The position numbers and the translations under genes are program-made. From Chaetomium olivaceum (taxonomy: Eukaryota > Ascomycota > Sordariomycetes > Sordariales > Chaetomiaceae), in assembly GCA_039881045.1 (NCBI GenBank), contig JAYWVB010000021.1, positions 372,001 through 436,000 of the forward strand: a stretch of DNA of 64,000 nucleotides. Direction: 5' to 3'. Shown piece by piece: positions 54,992-64,000 of the stretch (position 1 is the stretch's first letter; each line of letters starts with the position of its first letter). The notes under the pieces were generated by a model that had not been told where the DNA came from, ran no database searches, and saw only the letters and a list, made by a program, of their open reading frames with translations.

Positions 54992-56062
54992 CTAAACCCA
55001 GGATTCTACTTGTCCCTCCTCAACCAAATCTTCAATCATCGAGTTCCATTCTTTAGCCAATCTCGCCACCTCCTCCAGAGCCGACAGGAGTCCGGCCTTG
55101 TCAACTTTCCCCTTCAAGAAGCGGTTGATATCGCCGAGCATGCGCCTTGTAGGTTTTGCCCATGCTTCCTGTGTCTTCATGGACTCTGTCAAATAGTTAA
55201 GGCCCCTTTTCTGGGTCACTAACGAGTGGTGAGTCATGCTTTCCACCGCACGGGCCGAGTGTAGTTTCTGGATGAAAAATGCCACCTCAGGGTGGTCCAG
55301 GGGGATTGGCCTCGCGCCCTCTTCCTGCTCCTCGCTACTCGCGGATTTTGCTCTGGCAGCGTCGGCGTTGAGGCGCATGTTGAGGTTCTTGACGGCCTTC
55401 CCATAGAAAAGTTCAGAGTCACCGCTGGCGTTGATGTCTGAAAGCTCAATACGAACTTTGTCGATGTCTTCCATAAGGCGAGAGTAGACCGATGGGACAT
55501 GCTGAAGGAGATCCGAGAAGCGACCTATCGTGCGCCGAAGTATCATCTTTGCATCTGCTAGTTCGAATCTCGACCCTTCGTCCTTCGTGGGATTGCTGCC
55601 CTGGTTGCGGAGTTTATCGGTGACCTTGTCGGCAATGCTCAAAATGTAGGCAAGTCCATGACGCGTGTGCTTGAGCTCTTGGGAGAAGCTTTCCCTGGCA
55701 ACCTTCCTCGTTTTTCTGGCCTCCACCAAAACACGATCCCATTTTTTCTGGGAATAGGGACTGGCATCTAGACCGTTGGGGGCTATGTTGGAAAATACAA
55801 CACTCGCAACCGGGGCGGCACCGGGAGCGGACGCAGCAGACGACAATTCGGCAAAGATTGAGGACAGTTGGTTCGTCATTTTCCCTGTCGTGGCAGTGGG
55901 CGTCGATGGTGTCGACGGTGTCGACATGGAGAAGTGGCGGGAATGACCGATGGATATGCAGAGAATGGCGCACAGTAAGGCCTGCCAGGGAGACAGCCTA
56001 GAGATCTGGTGGCGCAACCAGCGAAAGGCAGCCATGAAGGCTGTGGTCACTGCTCGAAGCAT
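54992..56062 (-). CDS. hypothetical helical protein with an N-terminal membrane segment
   Basis: Single exon, 356 residues, from the ATG at 56062; upstream codons in frame include only a TTG. The N-terminus contains a hydrophobic segment (WQALLCAILCISIG near residues 24-37) after a basic stretch. Residues 45-100 are Thr/Ser/Pro/Ala-rich. The rest is predicted alpha-helical, with heptad-like Leu patterns (DAKMILRRTIGRFSDLLQHV, GLLSALEEVARLAKEWNSMI). No known domain recognised. Many such helical proteins in sordariomycetes are lineage-specific. Frame intact. Its 3' flank carries the left copy of the duplicated block. Confidence 0.75.
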   Translation of the reverse strand: MLRAVTTAFMAAFRWLRHQISRLSPWQALLCAILCISIGHSRHFSMSTPSTPSTPTATTGKMTNQLSSIFAELSSAASAPGAAPVASVVFSNIAPNGLDASPYSQKKWDRVLVEARKTRKVARESFSQELKHTRHGLAYILSIADKVTDKLRNQGSNPTKDEGSRFELADAKMILRRTIGRFSDLLQHVPSVYSRLMEDIDKVRIELSDINASGDSELFYGKAVKNLNMRLNADAARAKSASSEEQEEGARPIPLDHPEVAFFIQKLHSARAVESMTHHSLVTQKRGLNYLTESMKTQEAWAKPTRRMLGDINRFLKGKVDKAGLLSALEEVARLAKEWNSMIEDLVEEGQVESWV

Positions 56063-56471
56063 CGTTTCGCCTGTGTAGTTGTTGTATTCCAAGGCGTTGA
56101 GTTGTCTATGGGTTGGGTAGCGTATATTAATGACGATTGTAACAACGTTCAATGTTGCCGGCCCGATGTTTATGACGGATTCAACAAAAAGACAGAAACA
56201 CGTTCTAAGATCGTATATATAGAAGAACCATCATAGGTACTCAAACGGCGGGAGAACATGCCCTTTGTTGACGGAGAATCCCTAACAAAACCAGTACGCT
56301 CGGCGCTTTTGGTCAAATGGGTGCTCTGTTACGAGACCGGTCCTCCACCCAAACACCAGGACAATGACAAATAACTGGTACAAGTGGCTTCCCTGAGTCT
56401 GTTACAAATCATCATGGAGTTTTCTGGCTTATAGCCCCCGGGTCCCACGGAAAACAGCGGTAAGCCCGAAT
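56063..56471. other. intergenic region
   Basis: 5' flank of the helical protein gene and 3' flank of the remnant gene. Nothing else seen. Confidence 0.35.
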
Positions 56472-57005
56472 CTACTCTTCGGACCAGACATTTTCCACGT
56501 ACCCCCTGAGCCCCTGAACGCCAAAAAAAGGGCCTCCGTCCCCAGGGCCTAGATCCCTGAGGGAAAGAAGCCTGAACGAGAGTACCAATGCGCCTCTAGC
56601 GACATTGTACGATGTTGAGTTGGTAGTAGTATCCCGGGTAATGGTGATGCTCTGTCTAAGTATCGGCTCTGGGTGTTGAAGAGAGTGCCGCGTTGTAGTA
56701 GCTCCAGGACGAACTGGTGTTTCTTCCTCCCACTTCTCCAATAGGATTTTGGTACCGTTAAACTTGGCAAGAAGGACGATCTTAACCTCGAGGTTTGATA
56801 TAGCGAACCATCGTTGCATGTCTAGACGCAATTGCCCCAGTGTCTCGTAGTATCCCGCCTCAATGACAAGTGTTGGCCACGCTGAGTGGCATTGACGCCA
56901 TCGCGAAGCGTTGTTGGTGACTTGGTGCGGGGGCTCCCGCTGGGCAAAAAAAACCGATACACCCAAAGTATATAGAGCTGTCTTAATGCGATATTTCTCG
57001 GTCAA
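56472..57005 (-). pseudogene. truncated hypothetical (nuclease-like fungal family), start missing
   Basis: Open frame ending at TAG 56474-56472 and lacking a suitable ATG; the first in-frame codon used is TTG. The text WPTLVIEAGYYETLGQLRLD, then NLEVKIVLLAKFNGTKILLEKWEEE, has the I-E...V-K-I-V-L order seen in restriction-endonuclease-like folds (Glu, then a Lys-containing strand). It continues with SITITRDTTT, YNVARGALVLSFRLLSLRD and ends YVENVW. This looks like the C-terminal half of a widespread filamentous-fungal family of unknown function, with the N-terminus lost. It lies between the two copies of a duplicated block. Family memory is loose, so function should not be assumed. Confidence 0.45.
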
Positions 57006-57174
57006 AACGAACCCGAGCTTAAGAAAACGAAGTGGAACAAAATCTCTGACTTTTTATCTTCTTTATTTTTGGTGTATCAGTTTTTGTTTGGCCAGAGGGA
57101 GCTGGGATCCGTGAAGCTGGATGTGGGGAAAGCCTTGGTTGATTTTGGTCATCAAAACCCGGGTGACGGGGGCC

Positions 57175-57378
57175 GCCTTGGCACCCGGATCCGGCAAACA
57201 TGTCACAGCAGCACCATGCGAGGGCTCGCGGCGGCGGGTACGTGTACGATACAGCATCGATAATACAAGGAGATATATCACCTACGGTTTTCAGGTATGT
57301 ACTCAATGGATGATAATTTACTACAGTTCAGAAAATTTAGGAAAAAGAAAACGTGACACTATCTGGCTCTACGATAAC
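57175..57378 (+). repeat. direct repeat, right copy (diverged)
   Basis: Counterpart of 54720-54934. In the left copy the next minus-strand gene starts its coding end within 60 bases; here no corresponding gene follows on that side. Confidence 0.7.
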
Positions 57379-57830
57379 ATTGATTTCTTTTGTCAAAGAG
57401 AGTCCGTATCAGACAACTAGCCCATTGAGAAGAAGATTGCTAGAATTTGACTATGTGTGTTGTGTTGACTGTGTGTGTGGAGTGGTGTGTTAAGTCTAGC
57501 TCGTGCACTCGGATATTCTCTGCTCAGTTGCCAACGTTGTGAACGTTTGTGCTTTGCTCGAGTCACTTGACCGAAATTTGGTATATCAATAACTGCCTGC
57601 CTTAGGTACCCTATCCGAATGGTTTGCTGCCTTTAGCAAGGAATTGAGATCAGCTGCGGTAGAATGTAGTCGGGTCCTGGTCAAGAGTAAACGTCTGTTA
57701 CGGACAGGCATTGTTGTTGGTCAGTTGCTGCTGGCTGACAAACCTCAGCAGGAAACCTTTGAAGATGGAGCTTGCGGGAGCTGGGCCGCGGAAGCAGAGC
57801 CGCGGAAGCAAGGGGATGGTGGCCGGGCTG

Positions 57831-57878
57831 CAACGCTGCAACGCTGCAACGCGGCAACGCTGTAACGCTGTAACGCCT
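57831..57878 (+). repeat. six copies of an 8-bp tandem repeat
   Basis: Units CAACGCTG, CAACGCTG, CAACGCGG, CAACGCTG, TAACGCTG, TAACGCCT. Copies differ by one or two bases. Confidence 0.85.
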
Positions 57879-59348
57879 GCCAAGGCTCAGGTGCTTGCAA
57901 ACCGAAATGCTCCATTTCAATTCTGGAAAATTTCATCGAATCTTCCCCAACAGGAGGGCTGGGGGGGGGGGAGCAAGGGGCACATTGGAGTCACCAGGAG
58001 CCTGTTGCCTAAACGAGACTAGTTAGACCCGGGTGCCATGGAAGCGATCCGGAAGCTTCGCTGACAAGCTGGAGCCGTCAGTCAGTCATTCGATCTGACG
58101 AAGAGTCAAAAATGGTTAAAAGTACGAAATAACTACAGAATAACTATCTCAGTTATTCGTATGCGGGCCGGACTGCAGAAGAGGCAAATACCTAGGTACA
58201 GCACCTTGGTACAGTAGTCAGGTCAGCTGTGAGGTTTTCTGGCTTTTGGCATTTTCCGGAGCAGCAGAAAGATCCCTCCCGCCAATCGCCTGTGCGATGC
58301 TCTTGTTTTTGCCCCTGAAACTGGCAGATTTCCGGGTCCAAGCTGCGTCTGGGCAACTCCCGGTCGTTTGGGTTGTTGCTTTTGATCCGCAAATTGTGCT
58401 TCTGGCCAATGGTGCGTCATGCCGTTTGTTCACAAGAATTGCTTCAATTCGTTCCAGTCACAGCCGTCAGAGAGAGAAGCAATCGGAGGAAGGCGCAACT
58501 GACACAGGTGGGATGTGACTCGGTTCCCTCGTTCGCCTGCTCCAACGTTTTGAAGGAATTTGAAGCGCAAACTCAGCGTCGATTGGGCCTTTAAAAATCC
58601 CCTCACTCCCTCCCTCAACACTCCCGTCACTGCGAAGCAACGGCCAATAACTACCCGGCCCTCCCAGGTCGCTGAACCCAAGCATCTCATCCGAGAAGCA
58701 GCCCCGCAACTCGACGATTTCCTTCTCCTGCGACCTGTCCCCGTGCCGCGTAACTCCTGTAAAGTTGTGCTGACAGCCAACAAGCGGCAGTTCGCCCGCA
58801 CCGCTGCATCGGCACAGACACGGTCGCCTGCGTCCCCGTGCAACCAACCAGGAGGCCTGTGTCGGGCGTGCAGCAATTTATCTTGCTGCAAGGGCATCCG
58901 ATTGCTCGAGCATCCGCTGCAAATGCCCACTGAGCTTGGACGCTGAGAAAAGAAAAGTCATCCGGGCGGGATACCGACAATGGCGACGCCGAATCTCTCG
59001 GCAATCATTATTTGAGACGAGCAGTTTCGTCCCGTGTCCCGTTAACTACGAAGTAACTATCGTCCTGTTTGGTGCTGGAACCCAAATTCCCGACTTCCCT
59101 TTCCCTGGTATGCTACCCGAAATCACGTTCGCGGTCTGCGACTAGGATCCCAGGTCAACCCCGGCACTAAATCCCAACGCTCCATCGTTGCGCTGGGACC
59201 TGCATCCGGGCCTGGCTGGACTCATTTGGGCGCTGATCGGACCTCGCGACGGAGAAAAACAATAATAAAATCAGGCGCCGCCCGATGATATTTTCACCGG
59301 TCCTCCGCCCGTTCCGTTGGCCCGTCTCCTCTCGCAACGGCCCCGGCA

Positions 59349-62300
59349 ATGTTGGACCATCACGACCCGACCGACGACGCTGCTGGCGGCGGAGTGGGCT
59401 ATCCCGCCCAGCAGTATCAACAGCCAAATCCAAGACGCGGCGGACCGGGGCCGTATGCACCACCGCCGCCTAGGTTGCAGTCGAGGCCGCAGTGGCCGAC
59501 CACCGGACCCTGGCCGAAACACGATGACGCTCATGCCGCAGATGCGTTCGAGTACCCTCCTCAGCGCCGACCTTTCCGCTTGCAAAACCCCCCTCCCGGC
59601 CCAATGCGTCCTCCAGGCTCGCGCAAGCCGACCCTCGAGTTGAAATCCAACGTACATGTGCCTCCAGACCTCGCCTCCGCCCGCAGCGATTCCTTCTTTT
59701 ACAGCTCTAGGCCGGCTAGACCCTGCCCGAGTCCGACCCCGACCATCTCGCATTACCAACCCATCCACAGAACGAGGGCCGAGTCGACACCCATGCAACG
59801 ACCGCCTCGAAGCGCTTTCCCGGGCTTGTCGTCCAATCCGTACATCCCAGAGTCGCCCGAGGCAGAGACCTCACCCACCGAAATGCGGAAGTTTCCACTT
59901 CTTCCCCGACAGAATGAGCAAATAGCCCAGCAGTCCCCAGTCTCGAATCTTGAGTCACCCGCCGAGAGCCGGCAGACGACGCCAATCGAGCCTACTATGG
60001 TGGTGGAAAATTTCTCTCGACCGCGGAAAACCAGTGTCAGATCGCAGCAATCAGACGGCGCCTTGTCGCGGCGCATGGTGGCACACCGGTTCCATGCCGA
60101 GCCGCCGCTGTTGGATCAGCCGCAGCCGCCAACCAGCAACCCACAAGGACCAACGAGTTTCAGTAGTTCGGCCGCAAATCCGTGGCCGAGAACCCGTCGG
60201 CTGTCTGGCTCTTCATCCCAGTCATCGAGCACCTTCTCCTCGATCCCGCCCCGTCCCAGTAACGACGGCCTCAACAGTGCACCGAGGAACGATTACTCGA
60301 GACATCCGAATGCAGGTATCATCGCCCCGACACCCGTTTTCGGGAGGCCACCGCCGGCCCACCACAACCACGGCGGCCCTTTTCAGACACACCTCCGCGA
60401 GATCCCCCCGTGGCTAGCGGCCGGTGATGAGCTTCGTTCGAGTTTCCGGTCACAGTTCACTTCTTCCACGGCACAGGGGACCCTTTTTACCGCAAACGGG
60501 ACCGAGAGGAACAGCGTTTTAACCAAGGCGAGTAGCGTCACGGAGCAATCCATCATTAACGGATACGCACGGAGGAGTTGGCGAGCGAATTCTGTCGACG
60601 ACGGCCCGAGCTTGGAGGACGTGATGGGCATGTACGAAAGAGGCTTCAACGACTCGGATATCGAGAGCCTCCGTCGCAGCATGAGGTTTACCGAGGACGA
60701 CGACATCCCCGAGACCGATCCTAATTTCGATACCGGAGATAGAAGGTTCTCGGCCGGCCAGTCGCCATTCCGACGCGAGCGGGTTGCGGGCGAAGATGCT
60801 GGAAGCGATGAGCGACAGTCTGCCGGCTTCCGAACCACTTTCGATACCCGAATCGGGCACGTCAACGGCGAGGCAGTCGAGAACCCGACGCTCGTTATTG
60901 CCGAGTTCGTTACCGAGCGAGATCGGCCTGGGCCTTGCGAGCGAACAGACCCAGAGACAGGATAAGGAGCAGTCGGATGGTATCGTAGAGAAACACGACT
61001 CCGCCAAGTTGTTGGATGGCGACGAAGATTCGGTAATCCCTCAGGAAGTGACTACCCAACCGCCTACACCAACTTCGCCAATATCACCAGCACAGACACA
61101 ACCCCCAAGCGCCGACTTGCCTTCGCCGCACACCAGCACGCCGGCGGCCACGTCTCACCTTCCACGGGAACCCCCAGAAGAGCCGGGTAGCCGTGATCGG
61201 TACGGGTTTCGAAAAGCTAGTGCTAATGTCAGTCGCCAGGAATATGATGCCTGGGACAGCACGTATAGCGAGTACCTAGCTCGGAGACGCAAGAAGTGGA
61301 TTGCATTTCTGAAAGACAACTCTCTGATGACGGACCGGCCAAACCGATTCCCCACGCATAGCGCAAAGACGAAGCGCTTTATCCGGAAAGGAATCCCGCC
61401 AGATTGGAGGGGCGCGGCCTGGTTCTACTACGCTGGGGGTCCTGCTATTTTGGGTAAACACCGTGGCGTTTATGACCAGTTGGTGCAGCGAGCTGGCCTG
61501 AACCCGAGCGGCCCAGGTGTGATCCCTGGCCAGACTAGCGAGGTGAAACCTTTGATTGTCGAGGATATCGAGAAGGATCTTTACCGGACATTTCCCGATA
61601 ACGTGAGGTTCAAACCGCCGCCACTACCGGCTGGGGAAGATGCCCCTCAACCGACCACATCCACGGCACCGCCGGCCATTGAGCCCGAGATAATCGGCTC
61701 GCTTCGGCGCGTCTTACACGCGTTTGCGCTTTACAACCCGCGCATCGGATACTGCCAATCCCTGAACTTTCTCGCAGGGTTGCTCTCCTTTTGTCGAGAC
61801 TGAGGAACAGGCTTTCTGGTTGTTGAACATCATAACCCGAGTTTACCTGCCGGGGACGCACGAAATGAGTCTCGAGGGGTCCAAAGTTGACTTGGGCGTC
61901 CTAATGGTTGCGTTGAAAGATTCTATGCCGGGTGTGTGGAAGCAGATCGGTGGCGACGAGCTCGAGGCGGGCAAAAAGAGCAGAGGACGGCGAGGCAACA
62001 AGTCAGGGCATGGCGGCAACCCCGGCAGCGTCAGCGACCCAACCGCCTCCCCGCCATCACCCTCTGCATGACAGCTTGGTTCATGTCCTGCTTTATCGGC
62101 ACCCTCCCCATCGAAGCCGTGCTCCGCGTCTGGGACGTGTTCTTCTACGAAGGCTCGCGCACGCTTTTCCGTATCGCCCTGACCATTTTCAAGCTCGGCG
62201 AGCGCGAGATCAAAGCGGTGCAGGACCCGATGGAGATGTTTGGCGTCGTGCAGACCTTCCCCCGCCGCCTGGTCGACTGCAACCTGCTCATGGAGACGTG

Positions 62301-62571
62301 CTACAAGCGGCGCAACGGCATCGGCCACCTCAGCCAGGAGTCGGTCGAAGAGAAGCGGCAGGAACGGCGAGAAGGCATCCGCCGATGGAAGACGGAACAA
62401 GAAGCCGCTGCCAGCGACAGCAACAGCCCGCGGCCCTCGACGAGGCACCGGTTCGGCGCGGGGGCGTTGGGGTTGGACCTGGCGACCGATCTGGACGAGG
62501 TGCGTCGCAAAGCCACGCTGTTCGGGCGGCGAAAGGATCGCGAGCAGGACCGGGCTGCCGAGGTGGCTTAG
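59349..62571 (+). CDS. TBC-domain Rab GTPase-activating protein (Msb3/Gyp3-type), with frameshifts
   Basis: Accelerates GTP hydrolysis on Rab proteins of the Sec4/Ypt set. From the ATG at 59349: about 570 residues of disordered Pro/Ser/Arg-rich sequence; then RDRYGFRKASANVSRQEYDA, KKWIAFLKDN and RFIRKGIPPDWRGAAWFYYA, the Msb3/Gyp3 signature. The TBC catalytic dual fingers are present: Arg in VEDIEKDLYRTFPDN and Gln in IGYCQSLNFLAG. The C-terminal half has EEQAFWLLNIITRVYLPGTH, ITLCMTAWFMSCFIGTLPIE and VLRVWDVFFYEGSRTLFRIA. Conserved sequence changes frame near 60775, 61795 (TTTT run) and 62047 (CCCAACC), each explained by one base. Stop TAG at 62569-62571. About 1,070 residues overall. Motifs are intact, so a functional protein with assembly indels is the likely reading. 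Confidence 0.9.
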
Positions 62572-63709
62572 CGTGCGCCCCGGCCTCTGTCGACTATGCC
62601 CCGAGACCGTTGACGCCCCCTCGACTAACAGTCATTTACCTATTTTCTTTCCCTTTTGTCACAAGGCTCGCGTCGGGGACGCTTTCACTTCTTTTCGCTG
62701 CCACCAGACTCTCGTCCTTGGTCCCGCTCCTTTTGTTATTTCCTGGACAACCGCATGTAAGGTTGCCTGAGCTGCGGCGATGGGGAGGGGCTGGTGGTGA
62801 ATGCTTCGTGTATATTTTTAATGTGTTTTACTATTCCTGGAATGGGTTCCCCGTCTAGCGAGCTTTCTCATCATCTGGTAGCGTTCATATGGGCATTGGC
62901 ATGGCATGGCATGGCATGGCATTGGGAAGGCGGAGAAGATAGGCACTGGTCTCCTTGCCGGAGGAGAGGGAAAAAGAAAAAGGCTACTACTTACTTGAAA
63001 GATTTTCTATGTGTGGAAATGGGGGTTATAACTGGATACAAGATATCGGGGGACGAAAATGGGCGACATCGCGCCGTAGATGGCGGCGACAGCATGGTAG
63101 ATGAGCAATCAAACAAGCTATATACCCTTTGCTAGACGTTTCTCATGGTTTTGACCTTTCCCAGAGTTGTCTTGTGGCTCTTTACGTGTGCATGTGCTGT
63201 CAACACTCCACATCGTCCTTTTGTGGTCGAATATGGAAGCGGATGGAGGACAAGGCGCAGTGACCCTGGGAACCGCAAGGCAGCAAAAGACATTATTCAA
63301 TTCCATGTAAGTATCCGCTGCACTATCAATGAGCTCATCGACTTGCTATGCCCTGAGTCTAGTGGCATGGTTGGTAAGGCTGAGTCGGCGTTTCCTCCGC
63401 CACTTCCACCGATTAGCTACGAGCTGGTCATCCACACCAACAGGAACCACCTTTCTCCCTAGCTTCAATGCATGCCCCGTGTCCGGGGGGTTGGAAGACT
63501 CCTGGTACGCCTCTTGGTACGCTTCCTCGTCCGCCTTGCTCTCCGTGTATCCCCCGTCGCCACGGTATTCTCCCCCGCAACGTCCGCATGCCTAGTGCCC
63601 AGCGGAATCAGTATAGACAAGACAACCACCCACACCATCAACTGCCAGACCAGCGCCACCAACCTAGCGAAGCCGAGCACCACCAAGCAACACCAGCACC
63701 AAAGCCTCT
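62572..63709. other. convergent 3' region
   Basis: Between the TBC gene and the minus-strand ubiquitin-conjugating enzyme. Contains a GGCAT pentanucleotide repeat. Short frames at 63145-63462 and 63329-63595 have no protein features. Confidence 0.4.
62899..62923 (+). repeat. GGCAT pentanucleotide microsatellite
   Basis: Perfect GGCAT units in tandem, with imperfect GGCATT units on either side. Located in the 3' flank of the TBC gene. Confidence 0.8.
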
Positions 63710-64000
63710 CTACGGCCCCACACTCCCACTCCCACTGCCCCCCGACCCAGCAGGACCAGCAGCAGCAGCAGCACCCCCCTTCTTATCATCCCCGCCTTCC
63801 CCCCCAGCTGCAGCCCCGCCGCCGCCGCCGCAGCCGCCACATCAAACCGCACCGGCCCCTTCGCATAGCGCTGGACATAGGCGCGCGCATTCTTATCAAA
63901 CTCCTTGCGATCGCTCCGGAACTCGTCGGCGATCCTCGCCTCGAGGGGGTCATCGGGCAGGGGCTCGACCAGCAGGGCGCGCACGGCCTCGAGCACGCCG
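63710..64000 (-). CDS. ubiquitin-conjugating enzyme E2, C-terminal part (runs off the right edge)
   Basis: The frame enters from the right edge with VLEAVRALLVEPLPDDPLEA, then RIADEFRSDRKEFDKNARAY and VQRYAKGPVRFD, the C-terminal helices of the E2 fold (the LLxxPxPDDPL and AR-x-Y/W motifs). The active-site Cys lies outside the window. After VRFD the frame enters an Ala/Gly run; one base shift in the GCGGCGGCG tract near 63810-63830 gives a tail AAAGGEGGDDKKGGAAAAAG then GSGGSGSGSVGP and stop TAG 63712-63710. Without the shift the frame runs to 63664 with an unlikely Leu/Val-rich peptide. Which E2 it is cannot be decided from this part. Confidence 0.8.

Larger units (their letters stand above)
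57006..59348. other. gene-poor region of about 2.3 kb, with repeats
   Basis: Contains the right copy of the direct repeat, an 8-bp tandem repeat at 57831-57878, a run of 11 G at 57961-57971 and TACCTAGGTAC-type motifs near 58190. No protein with recognisable features. The last ~200 bases are the leader of the TBC gene. Confidence 0.45.

Noticed and set aside
58430..58946. overlapping frames on both strands upstream of the TBC gene
   Set aside because: The starts are TTG or lack context and the peptides show no domains; treated as leader/intergenic DNA.
63465..63686. membrane-anchor exon for the E2 enzyme (LVALVWQLMVWVVVLSIL)
   Set aside because: It is hydrophobic but needs another frame and passes stops; the Ala/Gly tail ending at 63710 is the simpler 3' end. 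A tail-anchored E2 remains a minor possibility.
1..64000. secondary-metabolite cluster, CRISPR array, telomere or rDNA
   Set aside because: There is no synthase gene, no spaced direct repeats, no TTAGGG array and no rRNA sequence in the window.

Overview
The window is eukaryotic and almost certainly from a filamentous ascomycete, most likely a sordariomycete (Sordariales/Chaetomiaceae-like; this is inference). Genes are GC-rich, carry short introns of about 50-200 nt (GTRWGT donors, CTRAC-type branch points, YAG acceptors), and include single-copy fungal housekeeping genes. No operons, CRISPR arrays, ribosomal RNA or prokaryotic features were seen.

Layout. 0.9-7.5 kb: a transferrin-receptor/glutamate-carboxypeptidase-like membrane protein (Tre1/Vps70 group) and retromer VPS35, tail to tail. 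8.7-12.3 kb: an SDR reductase and a dynamin-family GTPase. 12.7-13.4 kb: a small secreted cysteine-containing protein, then a 3-kb gene-poor stretch. 16.4-24 kb: a P4-type ATPase (flippase), a Gfa/CENP-V zinc enzyme and an F-box-like gene with an in-frame stop. 25-27 kb: an intron-containing tRNA-Glu(CUC) next to a Tc1/mariner-like element with terminal inverted repeats. 28-33 kb: a secreted SGNH hydrolase, a Cys-motif hypothetical and an Ala/Gly-rich secreted protein. 33.4-40.1 kb: BRF1 (RNA polymerase III initiation), a DUF1349 protein and a BTB protein. 41.6-46.4 kb: a multi-pass membrane protein, SEC11 signal peptidase and a four-TM protein. 47.5-49.1 kb: an HsbA-like wall protein and another small secreted protein. 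50.8-57 kb: an acidic nuclear-type protein, two lineage-type hypotheticals and a remnant gene between two diverged direct repeats. 59.3-64 kb: an Msb3/Gyp3-type TBC Rab-GAP and the 3' end of a ubiquitin-conjugating enzyme.

Functional themes are membrane traffic (VPS35, P4-ATPase, TBC GAP, SEC11, dynamin, Tre1-like protein) and a scattered secretome. These are ordinary fungal neighbours, not one cluster.

The most striking property is the number of reading-frame breaks, about sixteen in eight loci. Conserved protein sequence continues in another frame across each break with no possible intron between. Many sit in or beside homopolymers or GC-rich runs, so indel error in the assembly is the first explanation. 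They are clustered by gene, though: VPS35, dynamin, BRF1, SEC11 and BTB have none. The Tre1-like protein also differs from active family members at two active-site positions, which indels cannot explain. I found no clear novel multi-gene system. The best leads are that probable pseudoenzyme, the DD37E-spaced transposable element, and the small secreted proteins.
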